Of a DNA stretch of 64,000 nt, positions 20,973-30,423 are shown piece after piece; positions within the stretch are counted from its first letter, which is position 1, and every line of letters starts with the position of its first letter. Below the pieces are notes generated by a model. It was given only the letters and a program-made list of their open reading frames with translations, did not search any database and was not told the DNA's origin. Made by a program: the position numbers and the translations under genes. The stretch comes from Pseudomonas sp. PDNC002 (GTDB lineage: Bacteria; Pseudomonadota; Gammaproteobacteria; Pseudomonadales; Pseudomonadaceae), in the NCBI RefSeq assembly GCF_016919445.1, contig NZ_CP070356.1:5397502-5461501 (forward strand), read 5' to 3'.

Positions 20973-21515
20973 TCACTGGGCCGGCAGCAAACTACCTGCT
21001 CCGGATGGCGGAGCGATGGTAACGCCGGACATCCACTGCCCGGCAAACGTCAGAATGATGTTCTTCGACCAATCGGCGACCATCAGGAAATGCGGCATCA
21101 GCACCGATTGCTGCCACCACGGGTCCTGCTGTACCGGCGCGAGGCTGAGCAGTCCAACCACCAGCACCACCAGCAGCACGCCACGGGCGCCGCCGAAAAC
21201 CATGCCGAGCACACGGTCGGTGCCGGACATACCGGTCACACGCACCAGCTCGCTGATCAGGAAATTGACGAGTGCGCCCAGCAACAGCGTGACGACGAAA
21301 AGAAGGGCGCAAGCAGCGATGACACGCCCGGACGGCAACTGGATATAGGGTGCGAGATGCTCGGCCAGCGCGCCGCCGAACATCCAGGCGACCGCACCGG
21401 CTACGATCCAGGTGACCAGCGACAGGGCTTCCTTGACGAAACCACGACTCAAGCTGATCAGGCTGGAAATGACGATGATGCCGATCATCGTCCAATCGAC
21501 CCAGGTAAATGCCAC
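20973..21515 (-). CDS. cvpA: CvpA family membrane protein
   Basis: A 180-residue inner-membrane protein with four predicted helices (for example DWTMIGIIVISSLISL and VIAACALLFVVTLLLGALV). CvpA is linked to colicin V production and envelope stress and is commonly found beside purF, as here. It has the family opening and the conserved SRGFVKE loop after the first helix. It lies between dedD and purF. Confidence 0.93.
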   Translation of the reverse strand: MAFTWVDWTMIGIIVISSLISLSRGFVKEALSLVTWIVAGAVAWMFGGALAEHLAPYIQLPSGRVIAACALLFVVTLLLGALVNFLISELVRVTGMSGTDRVLGMVFGGARGVLLVVLVVGLLSLAPVQQDPWWQQSVLMPHFLMVADWSKNIILTFAGQWMSGVTIAPPSGAGSLLPAQ

Positions 21516-21571
21516 GTTGCGGCCCAGAAACGGAAAGGCCCCGCATTTTAGCAGAGGCCTTTGATTTAGAA

Positions 21572-21595
21572 GAGCCCCAGTTTGCGATGGGGCTG
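21572..21595 (-). terminator. Weak stem-loop between dedD and cvpA
   Basis: AGCCCCA and TGGGGCT arms with an eight-base loop, followed on the minus strand by CTTCT. Likely a partial terminator or attenuator inside the operon. Confidence 0.4.
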
Positions 21596-21619
21596 ATTGA
21601 ATAAAGCTAACGAGCCGGC

Positions 21620-22276
21620 TCAGCCCCGTTCAGGCTGGAAGCGCACCACAAAGCCATTGAGCTTTTGCTGTTTGCCCAGCTGATCACGCAGGCGATCCGC
21701 TTCGGCGCGCTCCACCACCGGACCGACGAACACCCGGTTCATACCATCGAAGCTGCGCACATAGGCGTTGTAGCCCTGGCTGCGCAGGGACTTCTGCAAT
21801 TCGTCGGCGCGGGCACGGTTGGACAGGCTGGCCAGTTGCACCGACCAGCTCACCGGCAGGTTGTTGCTGTCCAGGCGCTGGGCCGGCGGATTCGCAGGAG
21901 CCGCCGGTGTGGCGCTGGCCTGGGGCTGCGGCGCGGGCGCGGCCGGTTTGGGAGTGGTCGGTTGCGGCGCCGGCGCCTTGGGTTGCACCGGCTGGGCAGG
22001 CAGACTGGCGATGGGCTCGGAGGGCGCCTGCGCGGACGCCGTCTCCGACGGCGGCACGGCGTTGTCCGCGTCATCGACCTGCGGCTCGGGCACTTCAGTG
22101 GGCTGGACCTCGACCGTCGGCATCGCCGGCGGCTTGGGCATCACCGGGGCATCGACCACGACCTGGCGTACATCGTCCTCGCGGGAGAACAGCATCGGCA
22201 GGAAGATGACTGCCAGTGCCAGCAGCACCAGCGCTCCGACTACCCGCTGCTTGAGCCCCTTATCGAGCAACGCCAT
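21620..22276 (-). CDS. dedD: SPOR domain cell-division protein, DedD-like
   Basis: A 218-residue bitopic membrane protein: a short cytoplasmic N-terminus (MALLDKGLKQR), one membrane helix (VVGALVLLALAVIFLPMLF), a Pro/Ala-rich periplasmic linker of about 90 residues, and a C-terminal SPOR domain (WSVQLASLSNRARADELQ) that binds denuded septal peptidoglycan. The start 22276 has a GGGGAG box and is the family start. It sits 22 bases after folC, as in E. coli and Pseudomonas. Confidence 0.92.
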   Translation of the reverse strand: MALLDKGLKQRVVGALVLLALAVIFLPMLFSREDDVRQVVVDAPVMPKPPAMPTVEVQPTEVPEPQVDDADNAVPPSETASAQAPSEPIASLPAQPVQPKAPAPQPTTPKPAAPAPQPQASATPAAPANPPAQRLDSNNLPVSWSVQLASLSNRARADELQKSLRSQGYNAYVRSFDGMNRVFVGPVVERAEADRLRDQLGKQQKLNGFVVRFQPERG

Positions 22277-22298
22277 GCAACAACTCCCCTTTGGTCTC

Positions 22299-23579
22299 TT
22301 ATTGAGCAGCCTTGGCGAGCCACTCCAGGGCATCCGCCACGCTGTAGAACGATCCGAACACCAGAATCTCGTCGTCGGTGCTTGCTGCATCGCACTGCGC
22401 TACCAGCGCCGCGGCGATGTCGCCATGGCAACTGACCTGCGCACCACGCGCCTGAAGCGCGGCTTCCAGCTCCTGGGCCGGACGACTGCGGCCGGTGGGC
22501 AGCGGTGCAACGGCCCAATCCTGCACCAAGCCGAGCACGGGTTCCAGTACGCCGTCGAGATCCTTGTCCGCCAGCAGGCCGAACACTGCATGGCGCACGC
22601 CCTTGGGCGGCGCCGCGCGCAAGCGGCTGGCCAGGTATTGCGATGCGTGCGGATTATGCCCGACGTCGAGCAGCAAGTGGCGCTCTTCGCCGTGCCATTG
22701 CACGGTGCGGCGATCCAGGCGGCCGGTGACACGGGTACGCAGCAACGCCGCGGTCAGCGCATCGGGCTGCCAGGGCAAGTCCAGCAAGGCATAGACCTGC
22801 AAGGCCAGCGCCGCGTTCTCCATCGGCAAATCGAGCAGTGGAAGATTGTGCAGGCTCAGCGCTTCGCCCGACGCGGAGCGGCCCCGCCAGTGCCAGTCGC
22901 TCTCGCCCATCGCCAGGTCGAAATCGCGACCCCGAAGGATCAGCGGCGAACCCAACTGGCGCGCCTGCTCCAGGATCGGTGCCGGCGGCTCCAGGTCGCC
23001 GCACACGGCGGGCTTGCCAGCGCGGAAGATGCCGGCCTTCTCGAAGGCCACGCTTTCGCGGGTATCCCCCAGCCAGTCGGCATGATCGATGCCGATGCTG
23101 GTGACCACGGCGATATCGGAGTCGATCAGATTGACCGCATCCAGACGTCCACCCAGGCCGACTTCCAGCACCACCGCATCGAGACTGGCGTGCTCGAACA
23201 GCCAGAAGGCCGCGAGCGTACCCATCTCGAAGTAGGTCAGGGAGATTTCGCCACGGGCCGCCTCAACGGCGGCGAAGGCTTCGCAGAGCGCCTCATCGCT
23301 GGCTTCGACGCCATCGATGAGCACGCGCTCGTTGTAGCGCAGCAGGTGCGGCGAGCTGTAGACGCCGACACGCTGCCCCTGCTCGCCGAGCATGGCGGCC
23401 AGGAAGGCGCAGGTGGAACCCTTGCCGTTGGTACCGGTGACGGTCACCACGCGGGGCGCGGGACGCCCCAGGCCTAGCCGGCCAGCTACCTCACGGGAGC
23501 GGTCCAGCCCCATGTCGATTGCCGTGGGGTGGAGTTGTTCGAGGTAGCTGAGCCAGTCGGCAAGGGTACGTTGGGTCAT
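22299..23579 (-). CDS. folC: Bifunctional folylpolyglutamate / dihydrofolate synthase
   Basis: A 426-residue Mur-ligase-type enzyme that adds glutamate to folates and makes dihydrofolate. The P-loop [16 protein letters not shown], the [11 protein letters not shown] loop and the later [10 protein letters not shown] motif are present. ATG 23579 overlaps the accD stop as ATGA, so translation is coupled to accD. Confidence 0.96.
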   Translation of the reverse strand: MTQRTLADWLSYLEQLHPTAIDMGLDRSREVAGRLGLGRPAPRVVTVTGTNGKGSTCAFLAAMLGEQGQRVGVYSSPHLLRYNERVLIDGVEASDEALCEAFAAVEAARGEISLTYFEMGTLAAFWLFEHASLDAVVLEVGLGGRLDAVNLIDSDIAVVTSIGIDHADWLGDTRESVAFEKAGIFRAGKPAVCGDLEPPAPILEQARQLGSPLILRGRDFDLAMGESDWHWRGRSASGEALSLHNLPLLDLPMENAALALQVYALLDLPWQPDALTAALLRTRVTGRLDRRTVQWHGEERHLLLDVGHNPHASQYLASRLRAAPPKGVRHAVFGLLADKDLDGVLEPVLGLVQDWAVAPLPTGRSRPAQELEAALQARGAQVSCHGDIAAALVAQCDAASTDDEILVFGSFYSVADALEWLAKAAQ

Positions 23580-24451
23580 CCTGCGAGCGCGGTATTGGGA
23601 GTGTGGGTGAACTTGGCGAGCACCTTGGCCAGGCGCGGACGCAGCTCGGCACGGTGAACGATCATGTCGATGGCGCCGTGCTCCAGCAGGAACTCGCTGC
23701 GCTGGAAACCTTCCGGCAGTTTCTCGCGCACGGTCTGCTCGATCACGCGTGGACCGGCGAAGCCGATCAGGGCGCGCGGCTCGCCGACGATCACATCACC
23801 GAGCATGGCAAGGCTCGCGGAAACACCGCCGTAGACCGGATCGGTCAGCACGGAAATGAACGGAATGCCTTCTTCGCGCAGGCGGGCCAGCGCAGCGGAG
23901 GTTTTGGCCATCTGCATCAGGGAGATCAGCGCTTCCTGCATGCGCGCGCCGCCCGAGGCGGAGAAGCAGATCATCGGGCAACGGTTTTCCAGGGCGTAGT
24001 TGGCGGCGCGCACGAAGCGCTCGCCGACGATGGAACCCATCGAGCCACCCATGAAGGAGAACTCGAAGGCGCTGACCACGACCGGCATGCCCATCAGCTT
24101 GCCGCTCATGGAGATCAGCGCGTCCTTCTCGCCGGTGTCTTTCTGCGCGGCGGTCAGTCGGTCCTTGTACTTCTTGCTGTCGCGGAACTTCAGGCGATCC
24201 ACCGGCTCCAGCTCGGCGCCCAGCTCCTCGCGGCCTTCCTCATCGAGGAAGATGTCGATGCGCGCGCGCGCGCCGATGCGCATGTGGTGATCGCACTTGG
24301 GGCAGACGTCGAGGGTCTTTTCCAGCTCCGGACGGTACAGCACCGCCTCGCAGGACGGGCACTTGTGCCACAGGCCTTCCGGAACCGAGCTCTTCTTCGC
24401 CTCGGAACGCATGATGGAAGGGATCAGCTTGTCTACCAGCCAGTTGCTCAT
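23576..24451 (-). CDS. accD: Acetyl-CoA carboxylase, carboxyltransferase beta subunit
   Basis: A 291-residue subunit that, with AccA, moves the carboxyl group from carboxybiotin to acetyl-CoA. The N-terminal zinc ribbon ([10 protein letters not shown] and VCPKCDHH) and the crotonase-like carboxyltransferase core ([18 protein letters not shown]) are intact. The 245-base gap upstream (24452-24696), towards trpF, holds no gene I can support. Confidence 0.97.
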   Translation of the reverse strand: MSNWLVDKLIPSIMRSEAKKSSVPEGLWHKCPSCEAVLYRPELEKTLDVCPKCDHHMRIGARARIDIFLDEEGREELGAELEPVDRLKFRDSKKYKDRLTAAQKDTGEKDALISMSGKLMGMPVVVSAFEFSFMGGSMGSIVGERFVRAANYALENRCPMICFSASGGARMQEALISLMQMAKTSAALARLREEGIPFISVLTDPVYGGVSASLAMLGDVIVGEPRALIGFAGPRVIEQTVREKLPEGFQRSEFLLEHGAIDMIVHRAELRPRLAKVLAKFTHTPNTALAG

Positions 24452-24696
24452 GCTCTCGTCTCCAGTGCAGGGGCACGGCGTGAAGCGCTGCGCGTGCCTC
24501 TGAGCAAATTCATCGTCGCGGCTCCGACCTCAAGGCCGAAACCCCTCGCAAACAAAGGCGCCGCCTGGGGCGTCGCCACGAATACACCACTCGATGCGGG
24601 TCATCGGCGACAGGCATCGACGACTCCCAACGCTGCCGTGCAGCGATTGGGTAGTGGACGGCGGCTGGCCGCTCGTCGTCACATGAAGATTCCGCG

Positions 24697-25320
24697 TCAC
24701 ACCACCGACCGGCACTGGGCGATGAAATCACGGATCTTCTGCGCGTCCTTGATCCCCTTGCTCGCCTCTACTCCACCGCTCACGTCCACGGCGTATGGGC
24801 GCACCTGGGCGATGGCCTCGGCCACGTTGGCGACCGTCAGGCCGCCAGCCAGGATCAGCGGGCGCGAGACATTCTTCGGCACCAGGGACCAATCGAAAGC
24901 CAGACCGGTTCCACCCGGCACGCCTTCGACGTAGGTATCCAGGAGGAAGCCGCTGGCCTGCGGGTAGTTCGCGATCTGCGCCACCACATCGTCACCGGCC
25001 TTCACCCGCAACGCCTTGAGATAAGGCTTGTGCCAGCCTGAACAGTCTTCCGGCGTTTCGTCGCCATGGAACTGCAGGATATCCAGCGGCACCGCATCGA
25101 GAATCTCGCCGAGTTCGCAGCGGCTGGCATCGACGAACAGGCCCACGGTGCTGACGAAGGGCGGCAGCGCGGCAATGATCGCCCTCGCCTGCTGGATGCT
25201 GACCGCGCGCGGACTCCGGGCGTAGAACACCAGGCCGATGGCGTCGGCCCCTGCGGCAGCGGCGACCAGGGCATCCTCGACTCGGGTAATACCGCAGATT
25301 TTGATGCGAACGGCTGACAA
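24697..25320 (-). CDS. trpF: Phosphoribosylanthranilate isomerase
   Basis: A 207-residue TIM-barrel isomerase of tryptophan synthesis. Catalytic Cys in KICGITR and Asp in LDTYVEG are present, as is the phosphate-binding AGGLTVANV loop. The start is uncertain: the family N-terminus begins just before VRIKICG, and the only codons there are TTG at 25320 (GAAGG ten bases upstream) or an ATG 14 codons earlier that adds an atypical tail. I choose TTG. The gene is separate from other trp genes, as is normal in Pseudomonas. Confidence 0.9.
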   Translation of the reverse strand: MSAVRIKICGITRVEDALVAAAAGADAIGLVFYARSPRAVSIQQARAIIAALPPFVSTVGLFVDASRCELGEILDAVPLDILQFHGDETPEDCSGWHKPYLKALRVKAGDDVVAQIANYPQASGFLLDTYVEGVPGGTGLAFDWSLVPKNVSRPLILAGGLTVANVAEAIAQVRPYAVDVSGGVEASKGIKDAQKIRDFIAQCRSVV

Positions 25321-25377
25321 GATGCAGCAACCTTCAGGCAAGTGATCGATCGATGGTAGCAAATGACCCTGGCATCG

Positions 25378-26235
25378 TCAGCCAACGACATCCGGCAAAC
25401 TTGAAAGGAAATGTGGCCCGACATAACGCTGGGGCAGCACGAACTCCTCCGGGTATTCCACGCCCACCAGGTACAGCCCGTAAGGGTGCGCCGTGATCCC
25501 GCTGGCACGCCGGTCGCGGGCGGCCAGCGCCTCGGCCGCCCATTCCACCGGGCGCTCACCGGCACCGATGGTCATCAGCATTCCGGCGAAGTTGCGCACC
25601 ATATGGTGGAGGAAGGCGTTGGCGCGGACATCCAGCACGATGAAGCGCCCATGCTCGATCACTTCCAGGTGATGCACGGTCTTCACTGCCGACTTGGCCT
25701 GGCACTGCACCGCACGGAACGAAGTGAAGTCATGAGTACCAACCAGCGCGCGGGCCGCTTCGCGCATGCGCGAGACATCCAGCGGACGGTGGTTCCAGGT
25801 GACCTCTTCGGCCATATGCGCCGGGCGGATCTGATCGTTGTAGATCACATAGCGATAGCGCCGCGCCATGGCGGTGAAGCGGGCATGGAAGTGCGCCGGC
25901 ATCACCTTGGCCCAGGTCACGCTGATATCGTTGGGCAGGTTGGCATTGGTGCCCATGACCCAGGCGATAAGCGAGCGCTCGGCCGTGGTATCGAAATGCA
26001 CCACCTGCCCACTCGCGTGCACCAGTGCATCGGTGCGGCCCGCGCACATCAGCGAGACCGGATGATCGGCCACCCGGGACAGGGCTTTTTCCAGCGCGCC
26101 CTGCACGGTCGGCACACCATTTTCCTGGCGCTGCCAACCGCGATAACGCGAGCCTTTGAATTCGACGCCCAGGGCAATCCTGGAAACGCCAACGGCGGCC
26201 GATTCGGCCGCCGCTGAGGGTACTGCTTCAATCAT
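25378..26235 (-). CDS. truA: tRNA pseudouridine(38-40) synthase
   Basis: A 285-residue enzyme that makes pseudouridine at positions 38-40 of tRNA anticodon arms. The catalytic Asp is in CAGRTDALVHASGQVVHF (E. coli has RTDAGVHG here). ALGVEFKGSRYRGWQRQ is the family N-terminal signature; the extra 17 N-terminal residues are Ala/Ser/Val-rich and could be trimmed by a later start. It follows fimV by 19 bases and precedes trpF. Confidence 0.95.
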   Translation of the reverse strand: MIEAVPSAAAESAAVGVSRIALGVEFKGSRYRGWQRQENGVPTVQGALEKALSRVADHPVSLMCAGRTDALVHASGQVVHFDTTAERSLIAWVMGTNANLPNDISVTWAKVMPAHFHARFTAMARRYRYVIYNDQIRPAHMAEEVTWNHRPLDVSRMREAARALVGTHDFTSFRAVQCQAKSAVKTVHHLEVIEHGRFIVLDVRANAFLHHMVRNFAGMLMTIGAGERPVEWAAEALAARDRRASGITAHPYGLYLVGVEYPEEFVLPQRYVGPHFLSSLPDVVG

Positions 26236-26254
26236 TTAAAGAGAGCCTTCCGGC

Positions 26255-29149
26255 TCAGGCGATACGCCCGAGCAATTCACGCGCTTCCTGCTGCTGGTTG
26301 TCGTTACCCTCGGTGAGCACTTCATCGAGGATGTCGCGGGCGCCTTCAGTGTCGCCCATGTCGATATAGGCACGCGCCAGGTCGAGCTTGGTGGCGGCCT
26401 CGTCGGCGCCGGAGAGGAAGTCGAACTCATCCTCGTCGTCGGCACCGTCGCCTGGCAGCGCCAGGTCATCTGCGGCGACGAAACCGTCTTCAGCGCCAAC
26501 GCCTTCGTCAGCGGCAAAGCCACCGTCGAAGGCCGGAGCCGGAGTTTCCGCAACGTCATTCTCGGCCGACAGGCGATCCAGTTCGGCGCTCACTTCGTCC
26601 AGCTGCGCCGCGAAGCTGTCGTCGGCCTTGGCCGGAGCAGGCTCATCGTCAGCCAGGGACAGGTCGAAGTCATCGGGGAGATCTTCCGCCAACGGCGATT
26701 TGGTCTCGGTGTCGAGACTGAACTCCTCGGGGCTCACGCCGGACAGCGACGCGGTGTCGTCGTCCAGGCCCAGCAGGAAGTCATCTTCGGCGGAGGTGGC
26801 GGAGATATGGGTGTCCTTCTCCAGATCCAGGGAGAAGTCCGACAGGTCATCGACCAGCGACGGGCTCGACGGCGACGTTGCGGGCCGCTCTTCCGGAAGA
26901 TCCAGATCGAAAGCGAACTCATCGTCCGCCTTGTTGCTCGCCACCGGCTCCGGAGCGCTGAAAGCCAGGTCGTCATCCAGATCGAAACTCGAGAGTGCAA
27001 GATCGTCGCTGCGTTCGGCAGCCGGCGCGGCAGGCTTGTCTTCACCCAACTCCAGATCGTCCAGCGCCAGGTCGAAGGCATCATCCAGATCGTTGTGCGG
27101 CTGGGTGGCGGCTTGCGCTTCGACAGCCGGCGCTTCTACCTCGAAGTCATCCAGGCTGAAGCCATCGAGATCATCGCTCGCCGCGACGGCAGCAAGACCA
27201 CCGCCGACCGCAGCCAGGGCGACCATGCCGGGATAGCGGGATTTCAGCTGTTCGACCTGCGGGTCGGCACCGCCGATTTCACGCAGCTCGTTCTCCTGGC
27301 GGGCGAAGCCTTCGCGATCACCGATCTCGGCGTAGACCTCCATCAGCTTCAGACGCAGGTCGGCGCGCTGCGGCTCGTCGTAGATGGCACCCTGCAGCAG
27401 TTCGGCGGCCTGGTTGAAGCGGCCATAGGCGATATAGATGTCCGCCTCGCCCAGCGCATCGCTGGTCTGCGCGGCAACACGTTCGGGCGCCTGCTGGCTG
27501 GGAACGGCCACTTCGGCGGCCTGGGCCACGTCCAGGTCATCCAGATCGCTGCCGGCGAGGCTCAGGTCATCATCCAGCACCGGCTCGTCCTCGACGGAGC
27601 GAGCGGCCAGATCTTCCTGTTCCTTGGCGGCGCGACGGCGCGAAATGATCATCAGCAGAACCAGCAGCGCCAATAGCGCACTGCCTGCGATGATGCCCAG
27701 CCACAGTGGGTTGGCGAGGATTTCGTCGAGAATGCTGGTTTCGGCCTGCTCGACCGGAGCCGCCGCGGGCGCCGGAGCGGGCGCGGGCTTCTGCGCCTCG
27801 GGAGCAGGAGCAGGCGCAACCGGAGCGGGAGCTGGCGCGGGTGCAGGCGCCGGCTGAACGGGCGCTTCGGCGGCCGGCGCGGGCGGCGTTCCGCTATCGC
27901 CGGAAGGAGCCGAAGGCTCTGCCGGGGTTACGGGGGCGACCGGCTGAGCGGCGGAGTCCGCGCCCGGAGCGGGGACCGGAACCGACGCAGCAGCATCGGC
28001 GGGTTTGCCGCTGCCCAGCTCATTCTGCAGCTTTGCCAGTTGCGCATCTTTCAGCGCAATGAGCTTCTGCAGCTTGTCCATCTGACTCTGCAGGTCGGTC
28101 ATGCGACCCTGCAGCTCGTCATTTTCGCGACGAGTACTGTCGAGGCTTTCCTTGGTGACGGCAAGCTTGTCGGCCACGGCCTGGCCGTCCTTGCTGCCCT
28201 TGTCGCCACCCTTGGCCTTGCCGTTCTCGCCGGAAAGCAGGCGCAGGCTGTCCTTGGTTTCGGCCTGGGCCGGAGCGGCGCCCGCGTTGGCGCGCGGCGT
28301 AGCGTCGAGCTGGCGCGCGCCGCCGGTCGGTAGACTACGGCCTTCACGCCAGGCGCTGTACTGCTGATTCACCTGGGAGACGGCTTCGGGCTGGGTACGC
28401 GCCTTGATCTGCTCGGCATCGGGCAGGCGCAGCACCTGGCCGCTCTTCAGGCGGTTGATGTTGCCGCCGAGGAAAGCGTCGGGATTCAGGTCCTGGATCG
28501 CCAGCATGGTCTGCTGGACGGAAACGCTGCCGTCCGGGCGGGCGCGCGCGGCGATTTCCCAGAGGGTGTCATTGCGGCCGGTACGGTACTCGTTGCCTTC
28601 CAGGCGACGCGACGGCGCGGGAGCGGCGGCAACCGGGCGGGGCGCAGCGGTGGCAGTCGGGCGCGGTGCGGCAGTGGCGGCCGGGCGCACCACCGGTGCA
28701 GGCGCGGCCATCGGCGCGCGCGGCACGGCAGCGGCGGTCTGCGGGGAATACAGTGGCGGATCGAGCAGGACGGTGTACTCGCGGAGCAACCGGCCATTGG
28801 GCCAGAGCACTTCCACGAGGAAGTTCAGGTAGGGCTCCTGCACCGGACGATCGGAGGTCACGCGGATGACGCTCTTGCCGTTCGGCTTGACGATGGGAGT
28901 GAACTTCAGACCGGTCAGGAAATACTGACGGTCGACGCCGGCCTTGTTGAAGTCTTCCGGCGATGCCAGCTTCGGAATCACCTCGGCCGAGGACAGATCA
29001 CGCACTTCGACCAGGTCGATCTCGGCATCCAGCGGCTGGTTCAGTGACGAACGCAGGTGGATGTCTCCCAACCCCAGTGCATGCGCCATGCCGGAGGTCA
29101 ATGCCGTAGCAGCTGCGATTGCCTGCACCAGTTTACGAAGCCGGACCAT
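26255..29149 (-). CDS. fimV: FimV/HubP polar landmark protein
   Basis: A 964-residue inner-membrane protein needed in P. aeruginosa for type IV pilus assembly and polar organisation. Order: signal peptide (1-24), FimV periplasmic domain (about 25-125), LysM peptidoglycan-binding domain (about 180-240, RNDTLWEIAARARPDG), coiled coil (about 325-375), Pro/Ala-rich linker, one membrane helix (WLGIIAGSALLALLVLLMII, about 480-500), a long acidic cytoplasmic region with repeated Asp-Leu-rich motifs, and a C-terminal TPR-like FimV domain (KLDLARAYIDMGDTEGAR). A 168-base gap separates it from usg-1 upstream. Confidence 0.96.
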   Translation of the reverse strand: MVRLRKLVQAIAAATALTSGMAHALGLGDIHLRSSLNQPLDAEIDLVEVRDLSSAEVIPKLASPEDFNKAGVDRQYFLTGLKFTPIVKPNGKSVIRVTSDRPVQEPYLNFLVEVLWPNGRLLREYTVLLDPPLYSPQTAAAVPRAPMAAPAPVVRPAATAAPRPTATAAPRPVAAAPAPSRRLEGNEYRTGRNDTLWEIAARARPDGSVSVQQTMLAIQDLNPDAFLGGNINRLKSGQVLRLPDAEQIKARTQPEAVSQVNQQYSAWREGRSLPTGGARQLDATPRANAGAAPAQAETKDSLRLLSGENGKAKGGDKGSKDGQAVADKLAVTKESLDSTRRENDELQGRMTDLQSQMDKLQKLIALKDAQLAKLQNELGSGKPADAAASVPVPAPGADSAAQPVAPVTPAEPSAPSGDSGTPPAPAAEAPVQPAPAPAPAPAPVAPAPAPEAQKPAPAPAPAAAPVEQAETSILDEILANPLWLGIIAGSALLALLVLLMIISRRRAAKEQEDLAARSVEDEPVLDDDLSLAGSDLDDLDVAQAAEVAVPSQQAPERVAAQTSDALGEADIYIAYGRFNQAAELLQGAIYDEPQRADLRLKLMEVYAEIGDREGFARQENELREIGGADPQVEQLKSRYPGMVALAAVGGGLAAVAASDDLDGFSLDDFEVEAPAVEAQAATQPHNDLDDAFDLALDDLELGEDKPAAPAAERSDDLALSSFDLDDDLAFSAPEPVASNKADDEFAFDLDLPEERPATSPSSPSLVDDLSDFSLDLEKDTHISATSAEDDFLLGLDDDTASLSGVSPEEFSLDTETKSPLAEDLPDDFDLSLADDEPAPAKADDSFAAQLDEVSAELDRLSAENDVAETPAPAFDGGFAADEGVGAEDGFVAADDLALPGDGADDEDEFDFLSGADEAATKLDLARAYIDMGDTEGARDILDEVLTEGNDNQQQEARELLGRIA

Positions 29150-29317
29150 AATTTAATCCCTTGTTTTAATAGCTTTTTTCTGGATTAGAACAACGTCTAT
29201 CGGGCGCCGCTGCCCATCACACCGCCGATCTCCTCGGCAGTGCTTTCCCCCATCAGCGACGTTCCCGGCCAGTATTGCCAAGCTAGAATACTTCTTCAAA
29301 TATTCGGTAAGTATCTT

Positions 29318-30328
29318 TTACAGATAGTGTTTTATCAACAATTCGGCCAAGTTCACAGCATTCAGCGCCGCGCCTTTTCTCACATTATCTGACGCAATCC
29401 ACAAATTCAGTTCGCACGAATCTGACAGACCGGTCCGTAGGCGACCGACATAGACACTATCCTGCCCCTGCGCATCGCCGATGACAGTCGGATAATCGTC
29501 TTCCACCAGCTCGACTCCCTCGGCCGCCTCCAGAGCGGCGCTGACCGACGCCAGGGACACCGGCGCCGCCGTCTTGATCGACAGCATGAGCACGTCACCG
29601 AAGAACACCGGGGCGAGACTGCAGGTAACGCTCAGGCCATCCTTCACTTCGGGGAATAACGTGGCGAGCTCCGCAGCCATACGCCGCTCCACTACGGAAT
29701 AACCCTGCTCATCGACGCCGCCCACTTGCGCGAGCATGTTGAAGGCGAACTGACGGTCCAGCAGGCGCGGCTCCAGCGGGCGGGCATTGAGCAATTCGGC
29801 GGTTTGCCGTGCCAGTTCCTGCACACCTTCGCGCCCCAGCGCCGAGGCGGACAGGCAGGCGGCCACGTTGACCTGGCGGAGCTCCACTACGCCGCGCAAT
29901 GCGACAAGGACTTCAGCGACCTCGGCAGCAGGCGCGGCGGGCGCCGCGATCACGGCGGGGAGGTCAAGCGTATCCAGCACTTCGGCGTTTACGCTGGCCA
30001 GCGCCAGTTGCGCCCCGGCCTTGCCGAGGGAAGCGCCACTGAGGTCGATCACGCTGCAGCCCGCCGCCCGCGCGCGAACGGCGCAGTCGCTGGCCGCCTC
30101 GGCACCGATCGAAAGGAAGACCAGGCGTACCTTGGCGAAATCGAAGTCGGCGAGATTGCCGACCCGGATATTGCGCCCGCGGAAGCCCATCGACTTGCCG
30201 GCGGACTCGCCGCTGGCCAGCAGATACAGGTTGGTGACGGGAGCGTCACGTTCTTCCAGGAGTTCGACCAGAGCCTCGCCCACGAGTCCAGTGGCGCCAA
30301 CTACGGCAATGTCGATGGTTTCAGGCAT
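29318..30328 (-). CDS. usg: USG-1 protein, aspartate-semialdehyde dehydrogenase paralogue
   Basis: A 336-residue Rossmann protein (VVGATGLVGEALVELL) with the fold of aspartate-semialdehyde dehydrogenase. The active-site Cys normally in a PNCST-like motif is replaced in VIAAPAAPAAEVAEVL, and the usual catalytic His (FYGHSE-like) reads FFGDVL. It is therefore probably not a working dehydrogenase. It matches the USG-1 protein found upstream of truA in gamma-proteobacteria. Function unknown; it may be structural or regulatory. It lies between the fimV genes. Confidence 0.88.
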   Translation of the reverse strand: MPETIDIAVVGATGLVGEALVELLEERDAPVTNLYLLASGESAGKSMGFRGRNIRVGNLADFDFAKVRLVFLSIGAEAASDCAVRARAAGCSVIDLSGASLGKAGAQLALASVNAEVLDTLDLPAVIAAPAAPAAEVAEVLVALRGVVELRQVNVAACLSASALGREGVQELARQTAELLNARPLEPRLLDRQFAFNMLAQVGGVDEQGYSVVERRMAAELATLFPEVKDGLSVTCSLAPVFFGDVLMLSIKTAAPVSLASVSAALEAAEGVELVEDDYPTVIGDAQGQDSVYVGRLRTGLSDSCELNLWIASDNVRKGAALNAVNLAELLIKHYL

Positions 30329-30423
30329 CCGGGGTCTCGCATTCGGTGGGAAAAGTAGCGCAGCACTTTACTGCCCCCACCGGCGGCGAAGCAATCGAGT
30401 GCCCCGCCGCCTATCGCCGCATC

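Noticed and set aside
24510..24731. Small minus-strand frames in the gap between trpF and accD
   Set aside because: No ribosome site, no family resemblance, one overlaps the end of trpF.
26388..27236. Ser/Arg-rich plus-strand frames opposite fimV
   Set aside because: They mirror the Asp/Leu/Ala repeats of the FimV cytoplasmic region.
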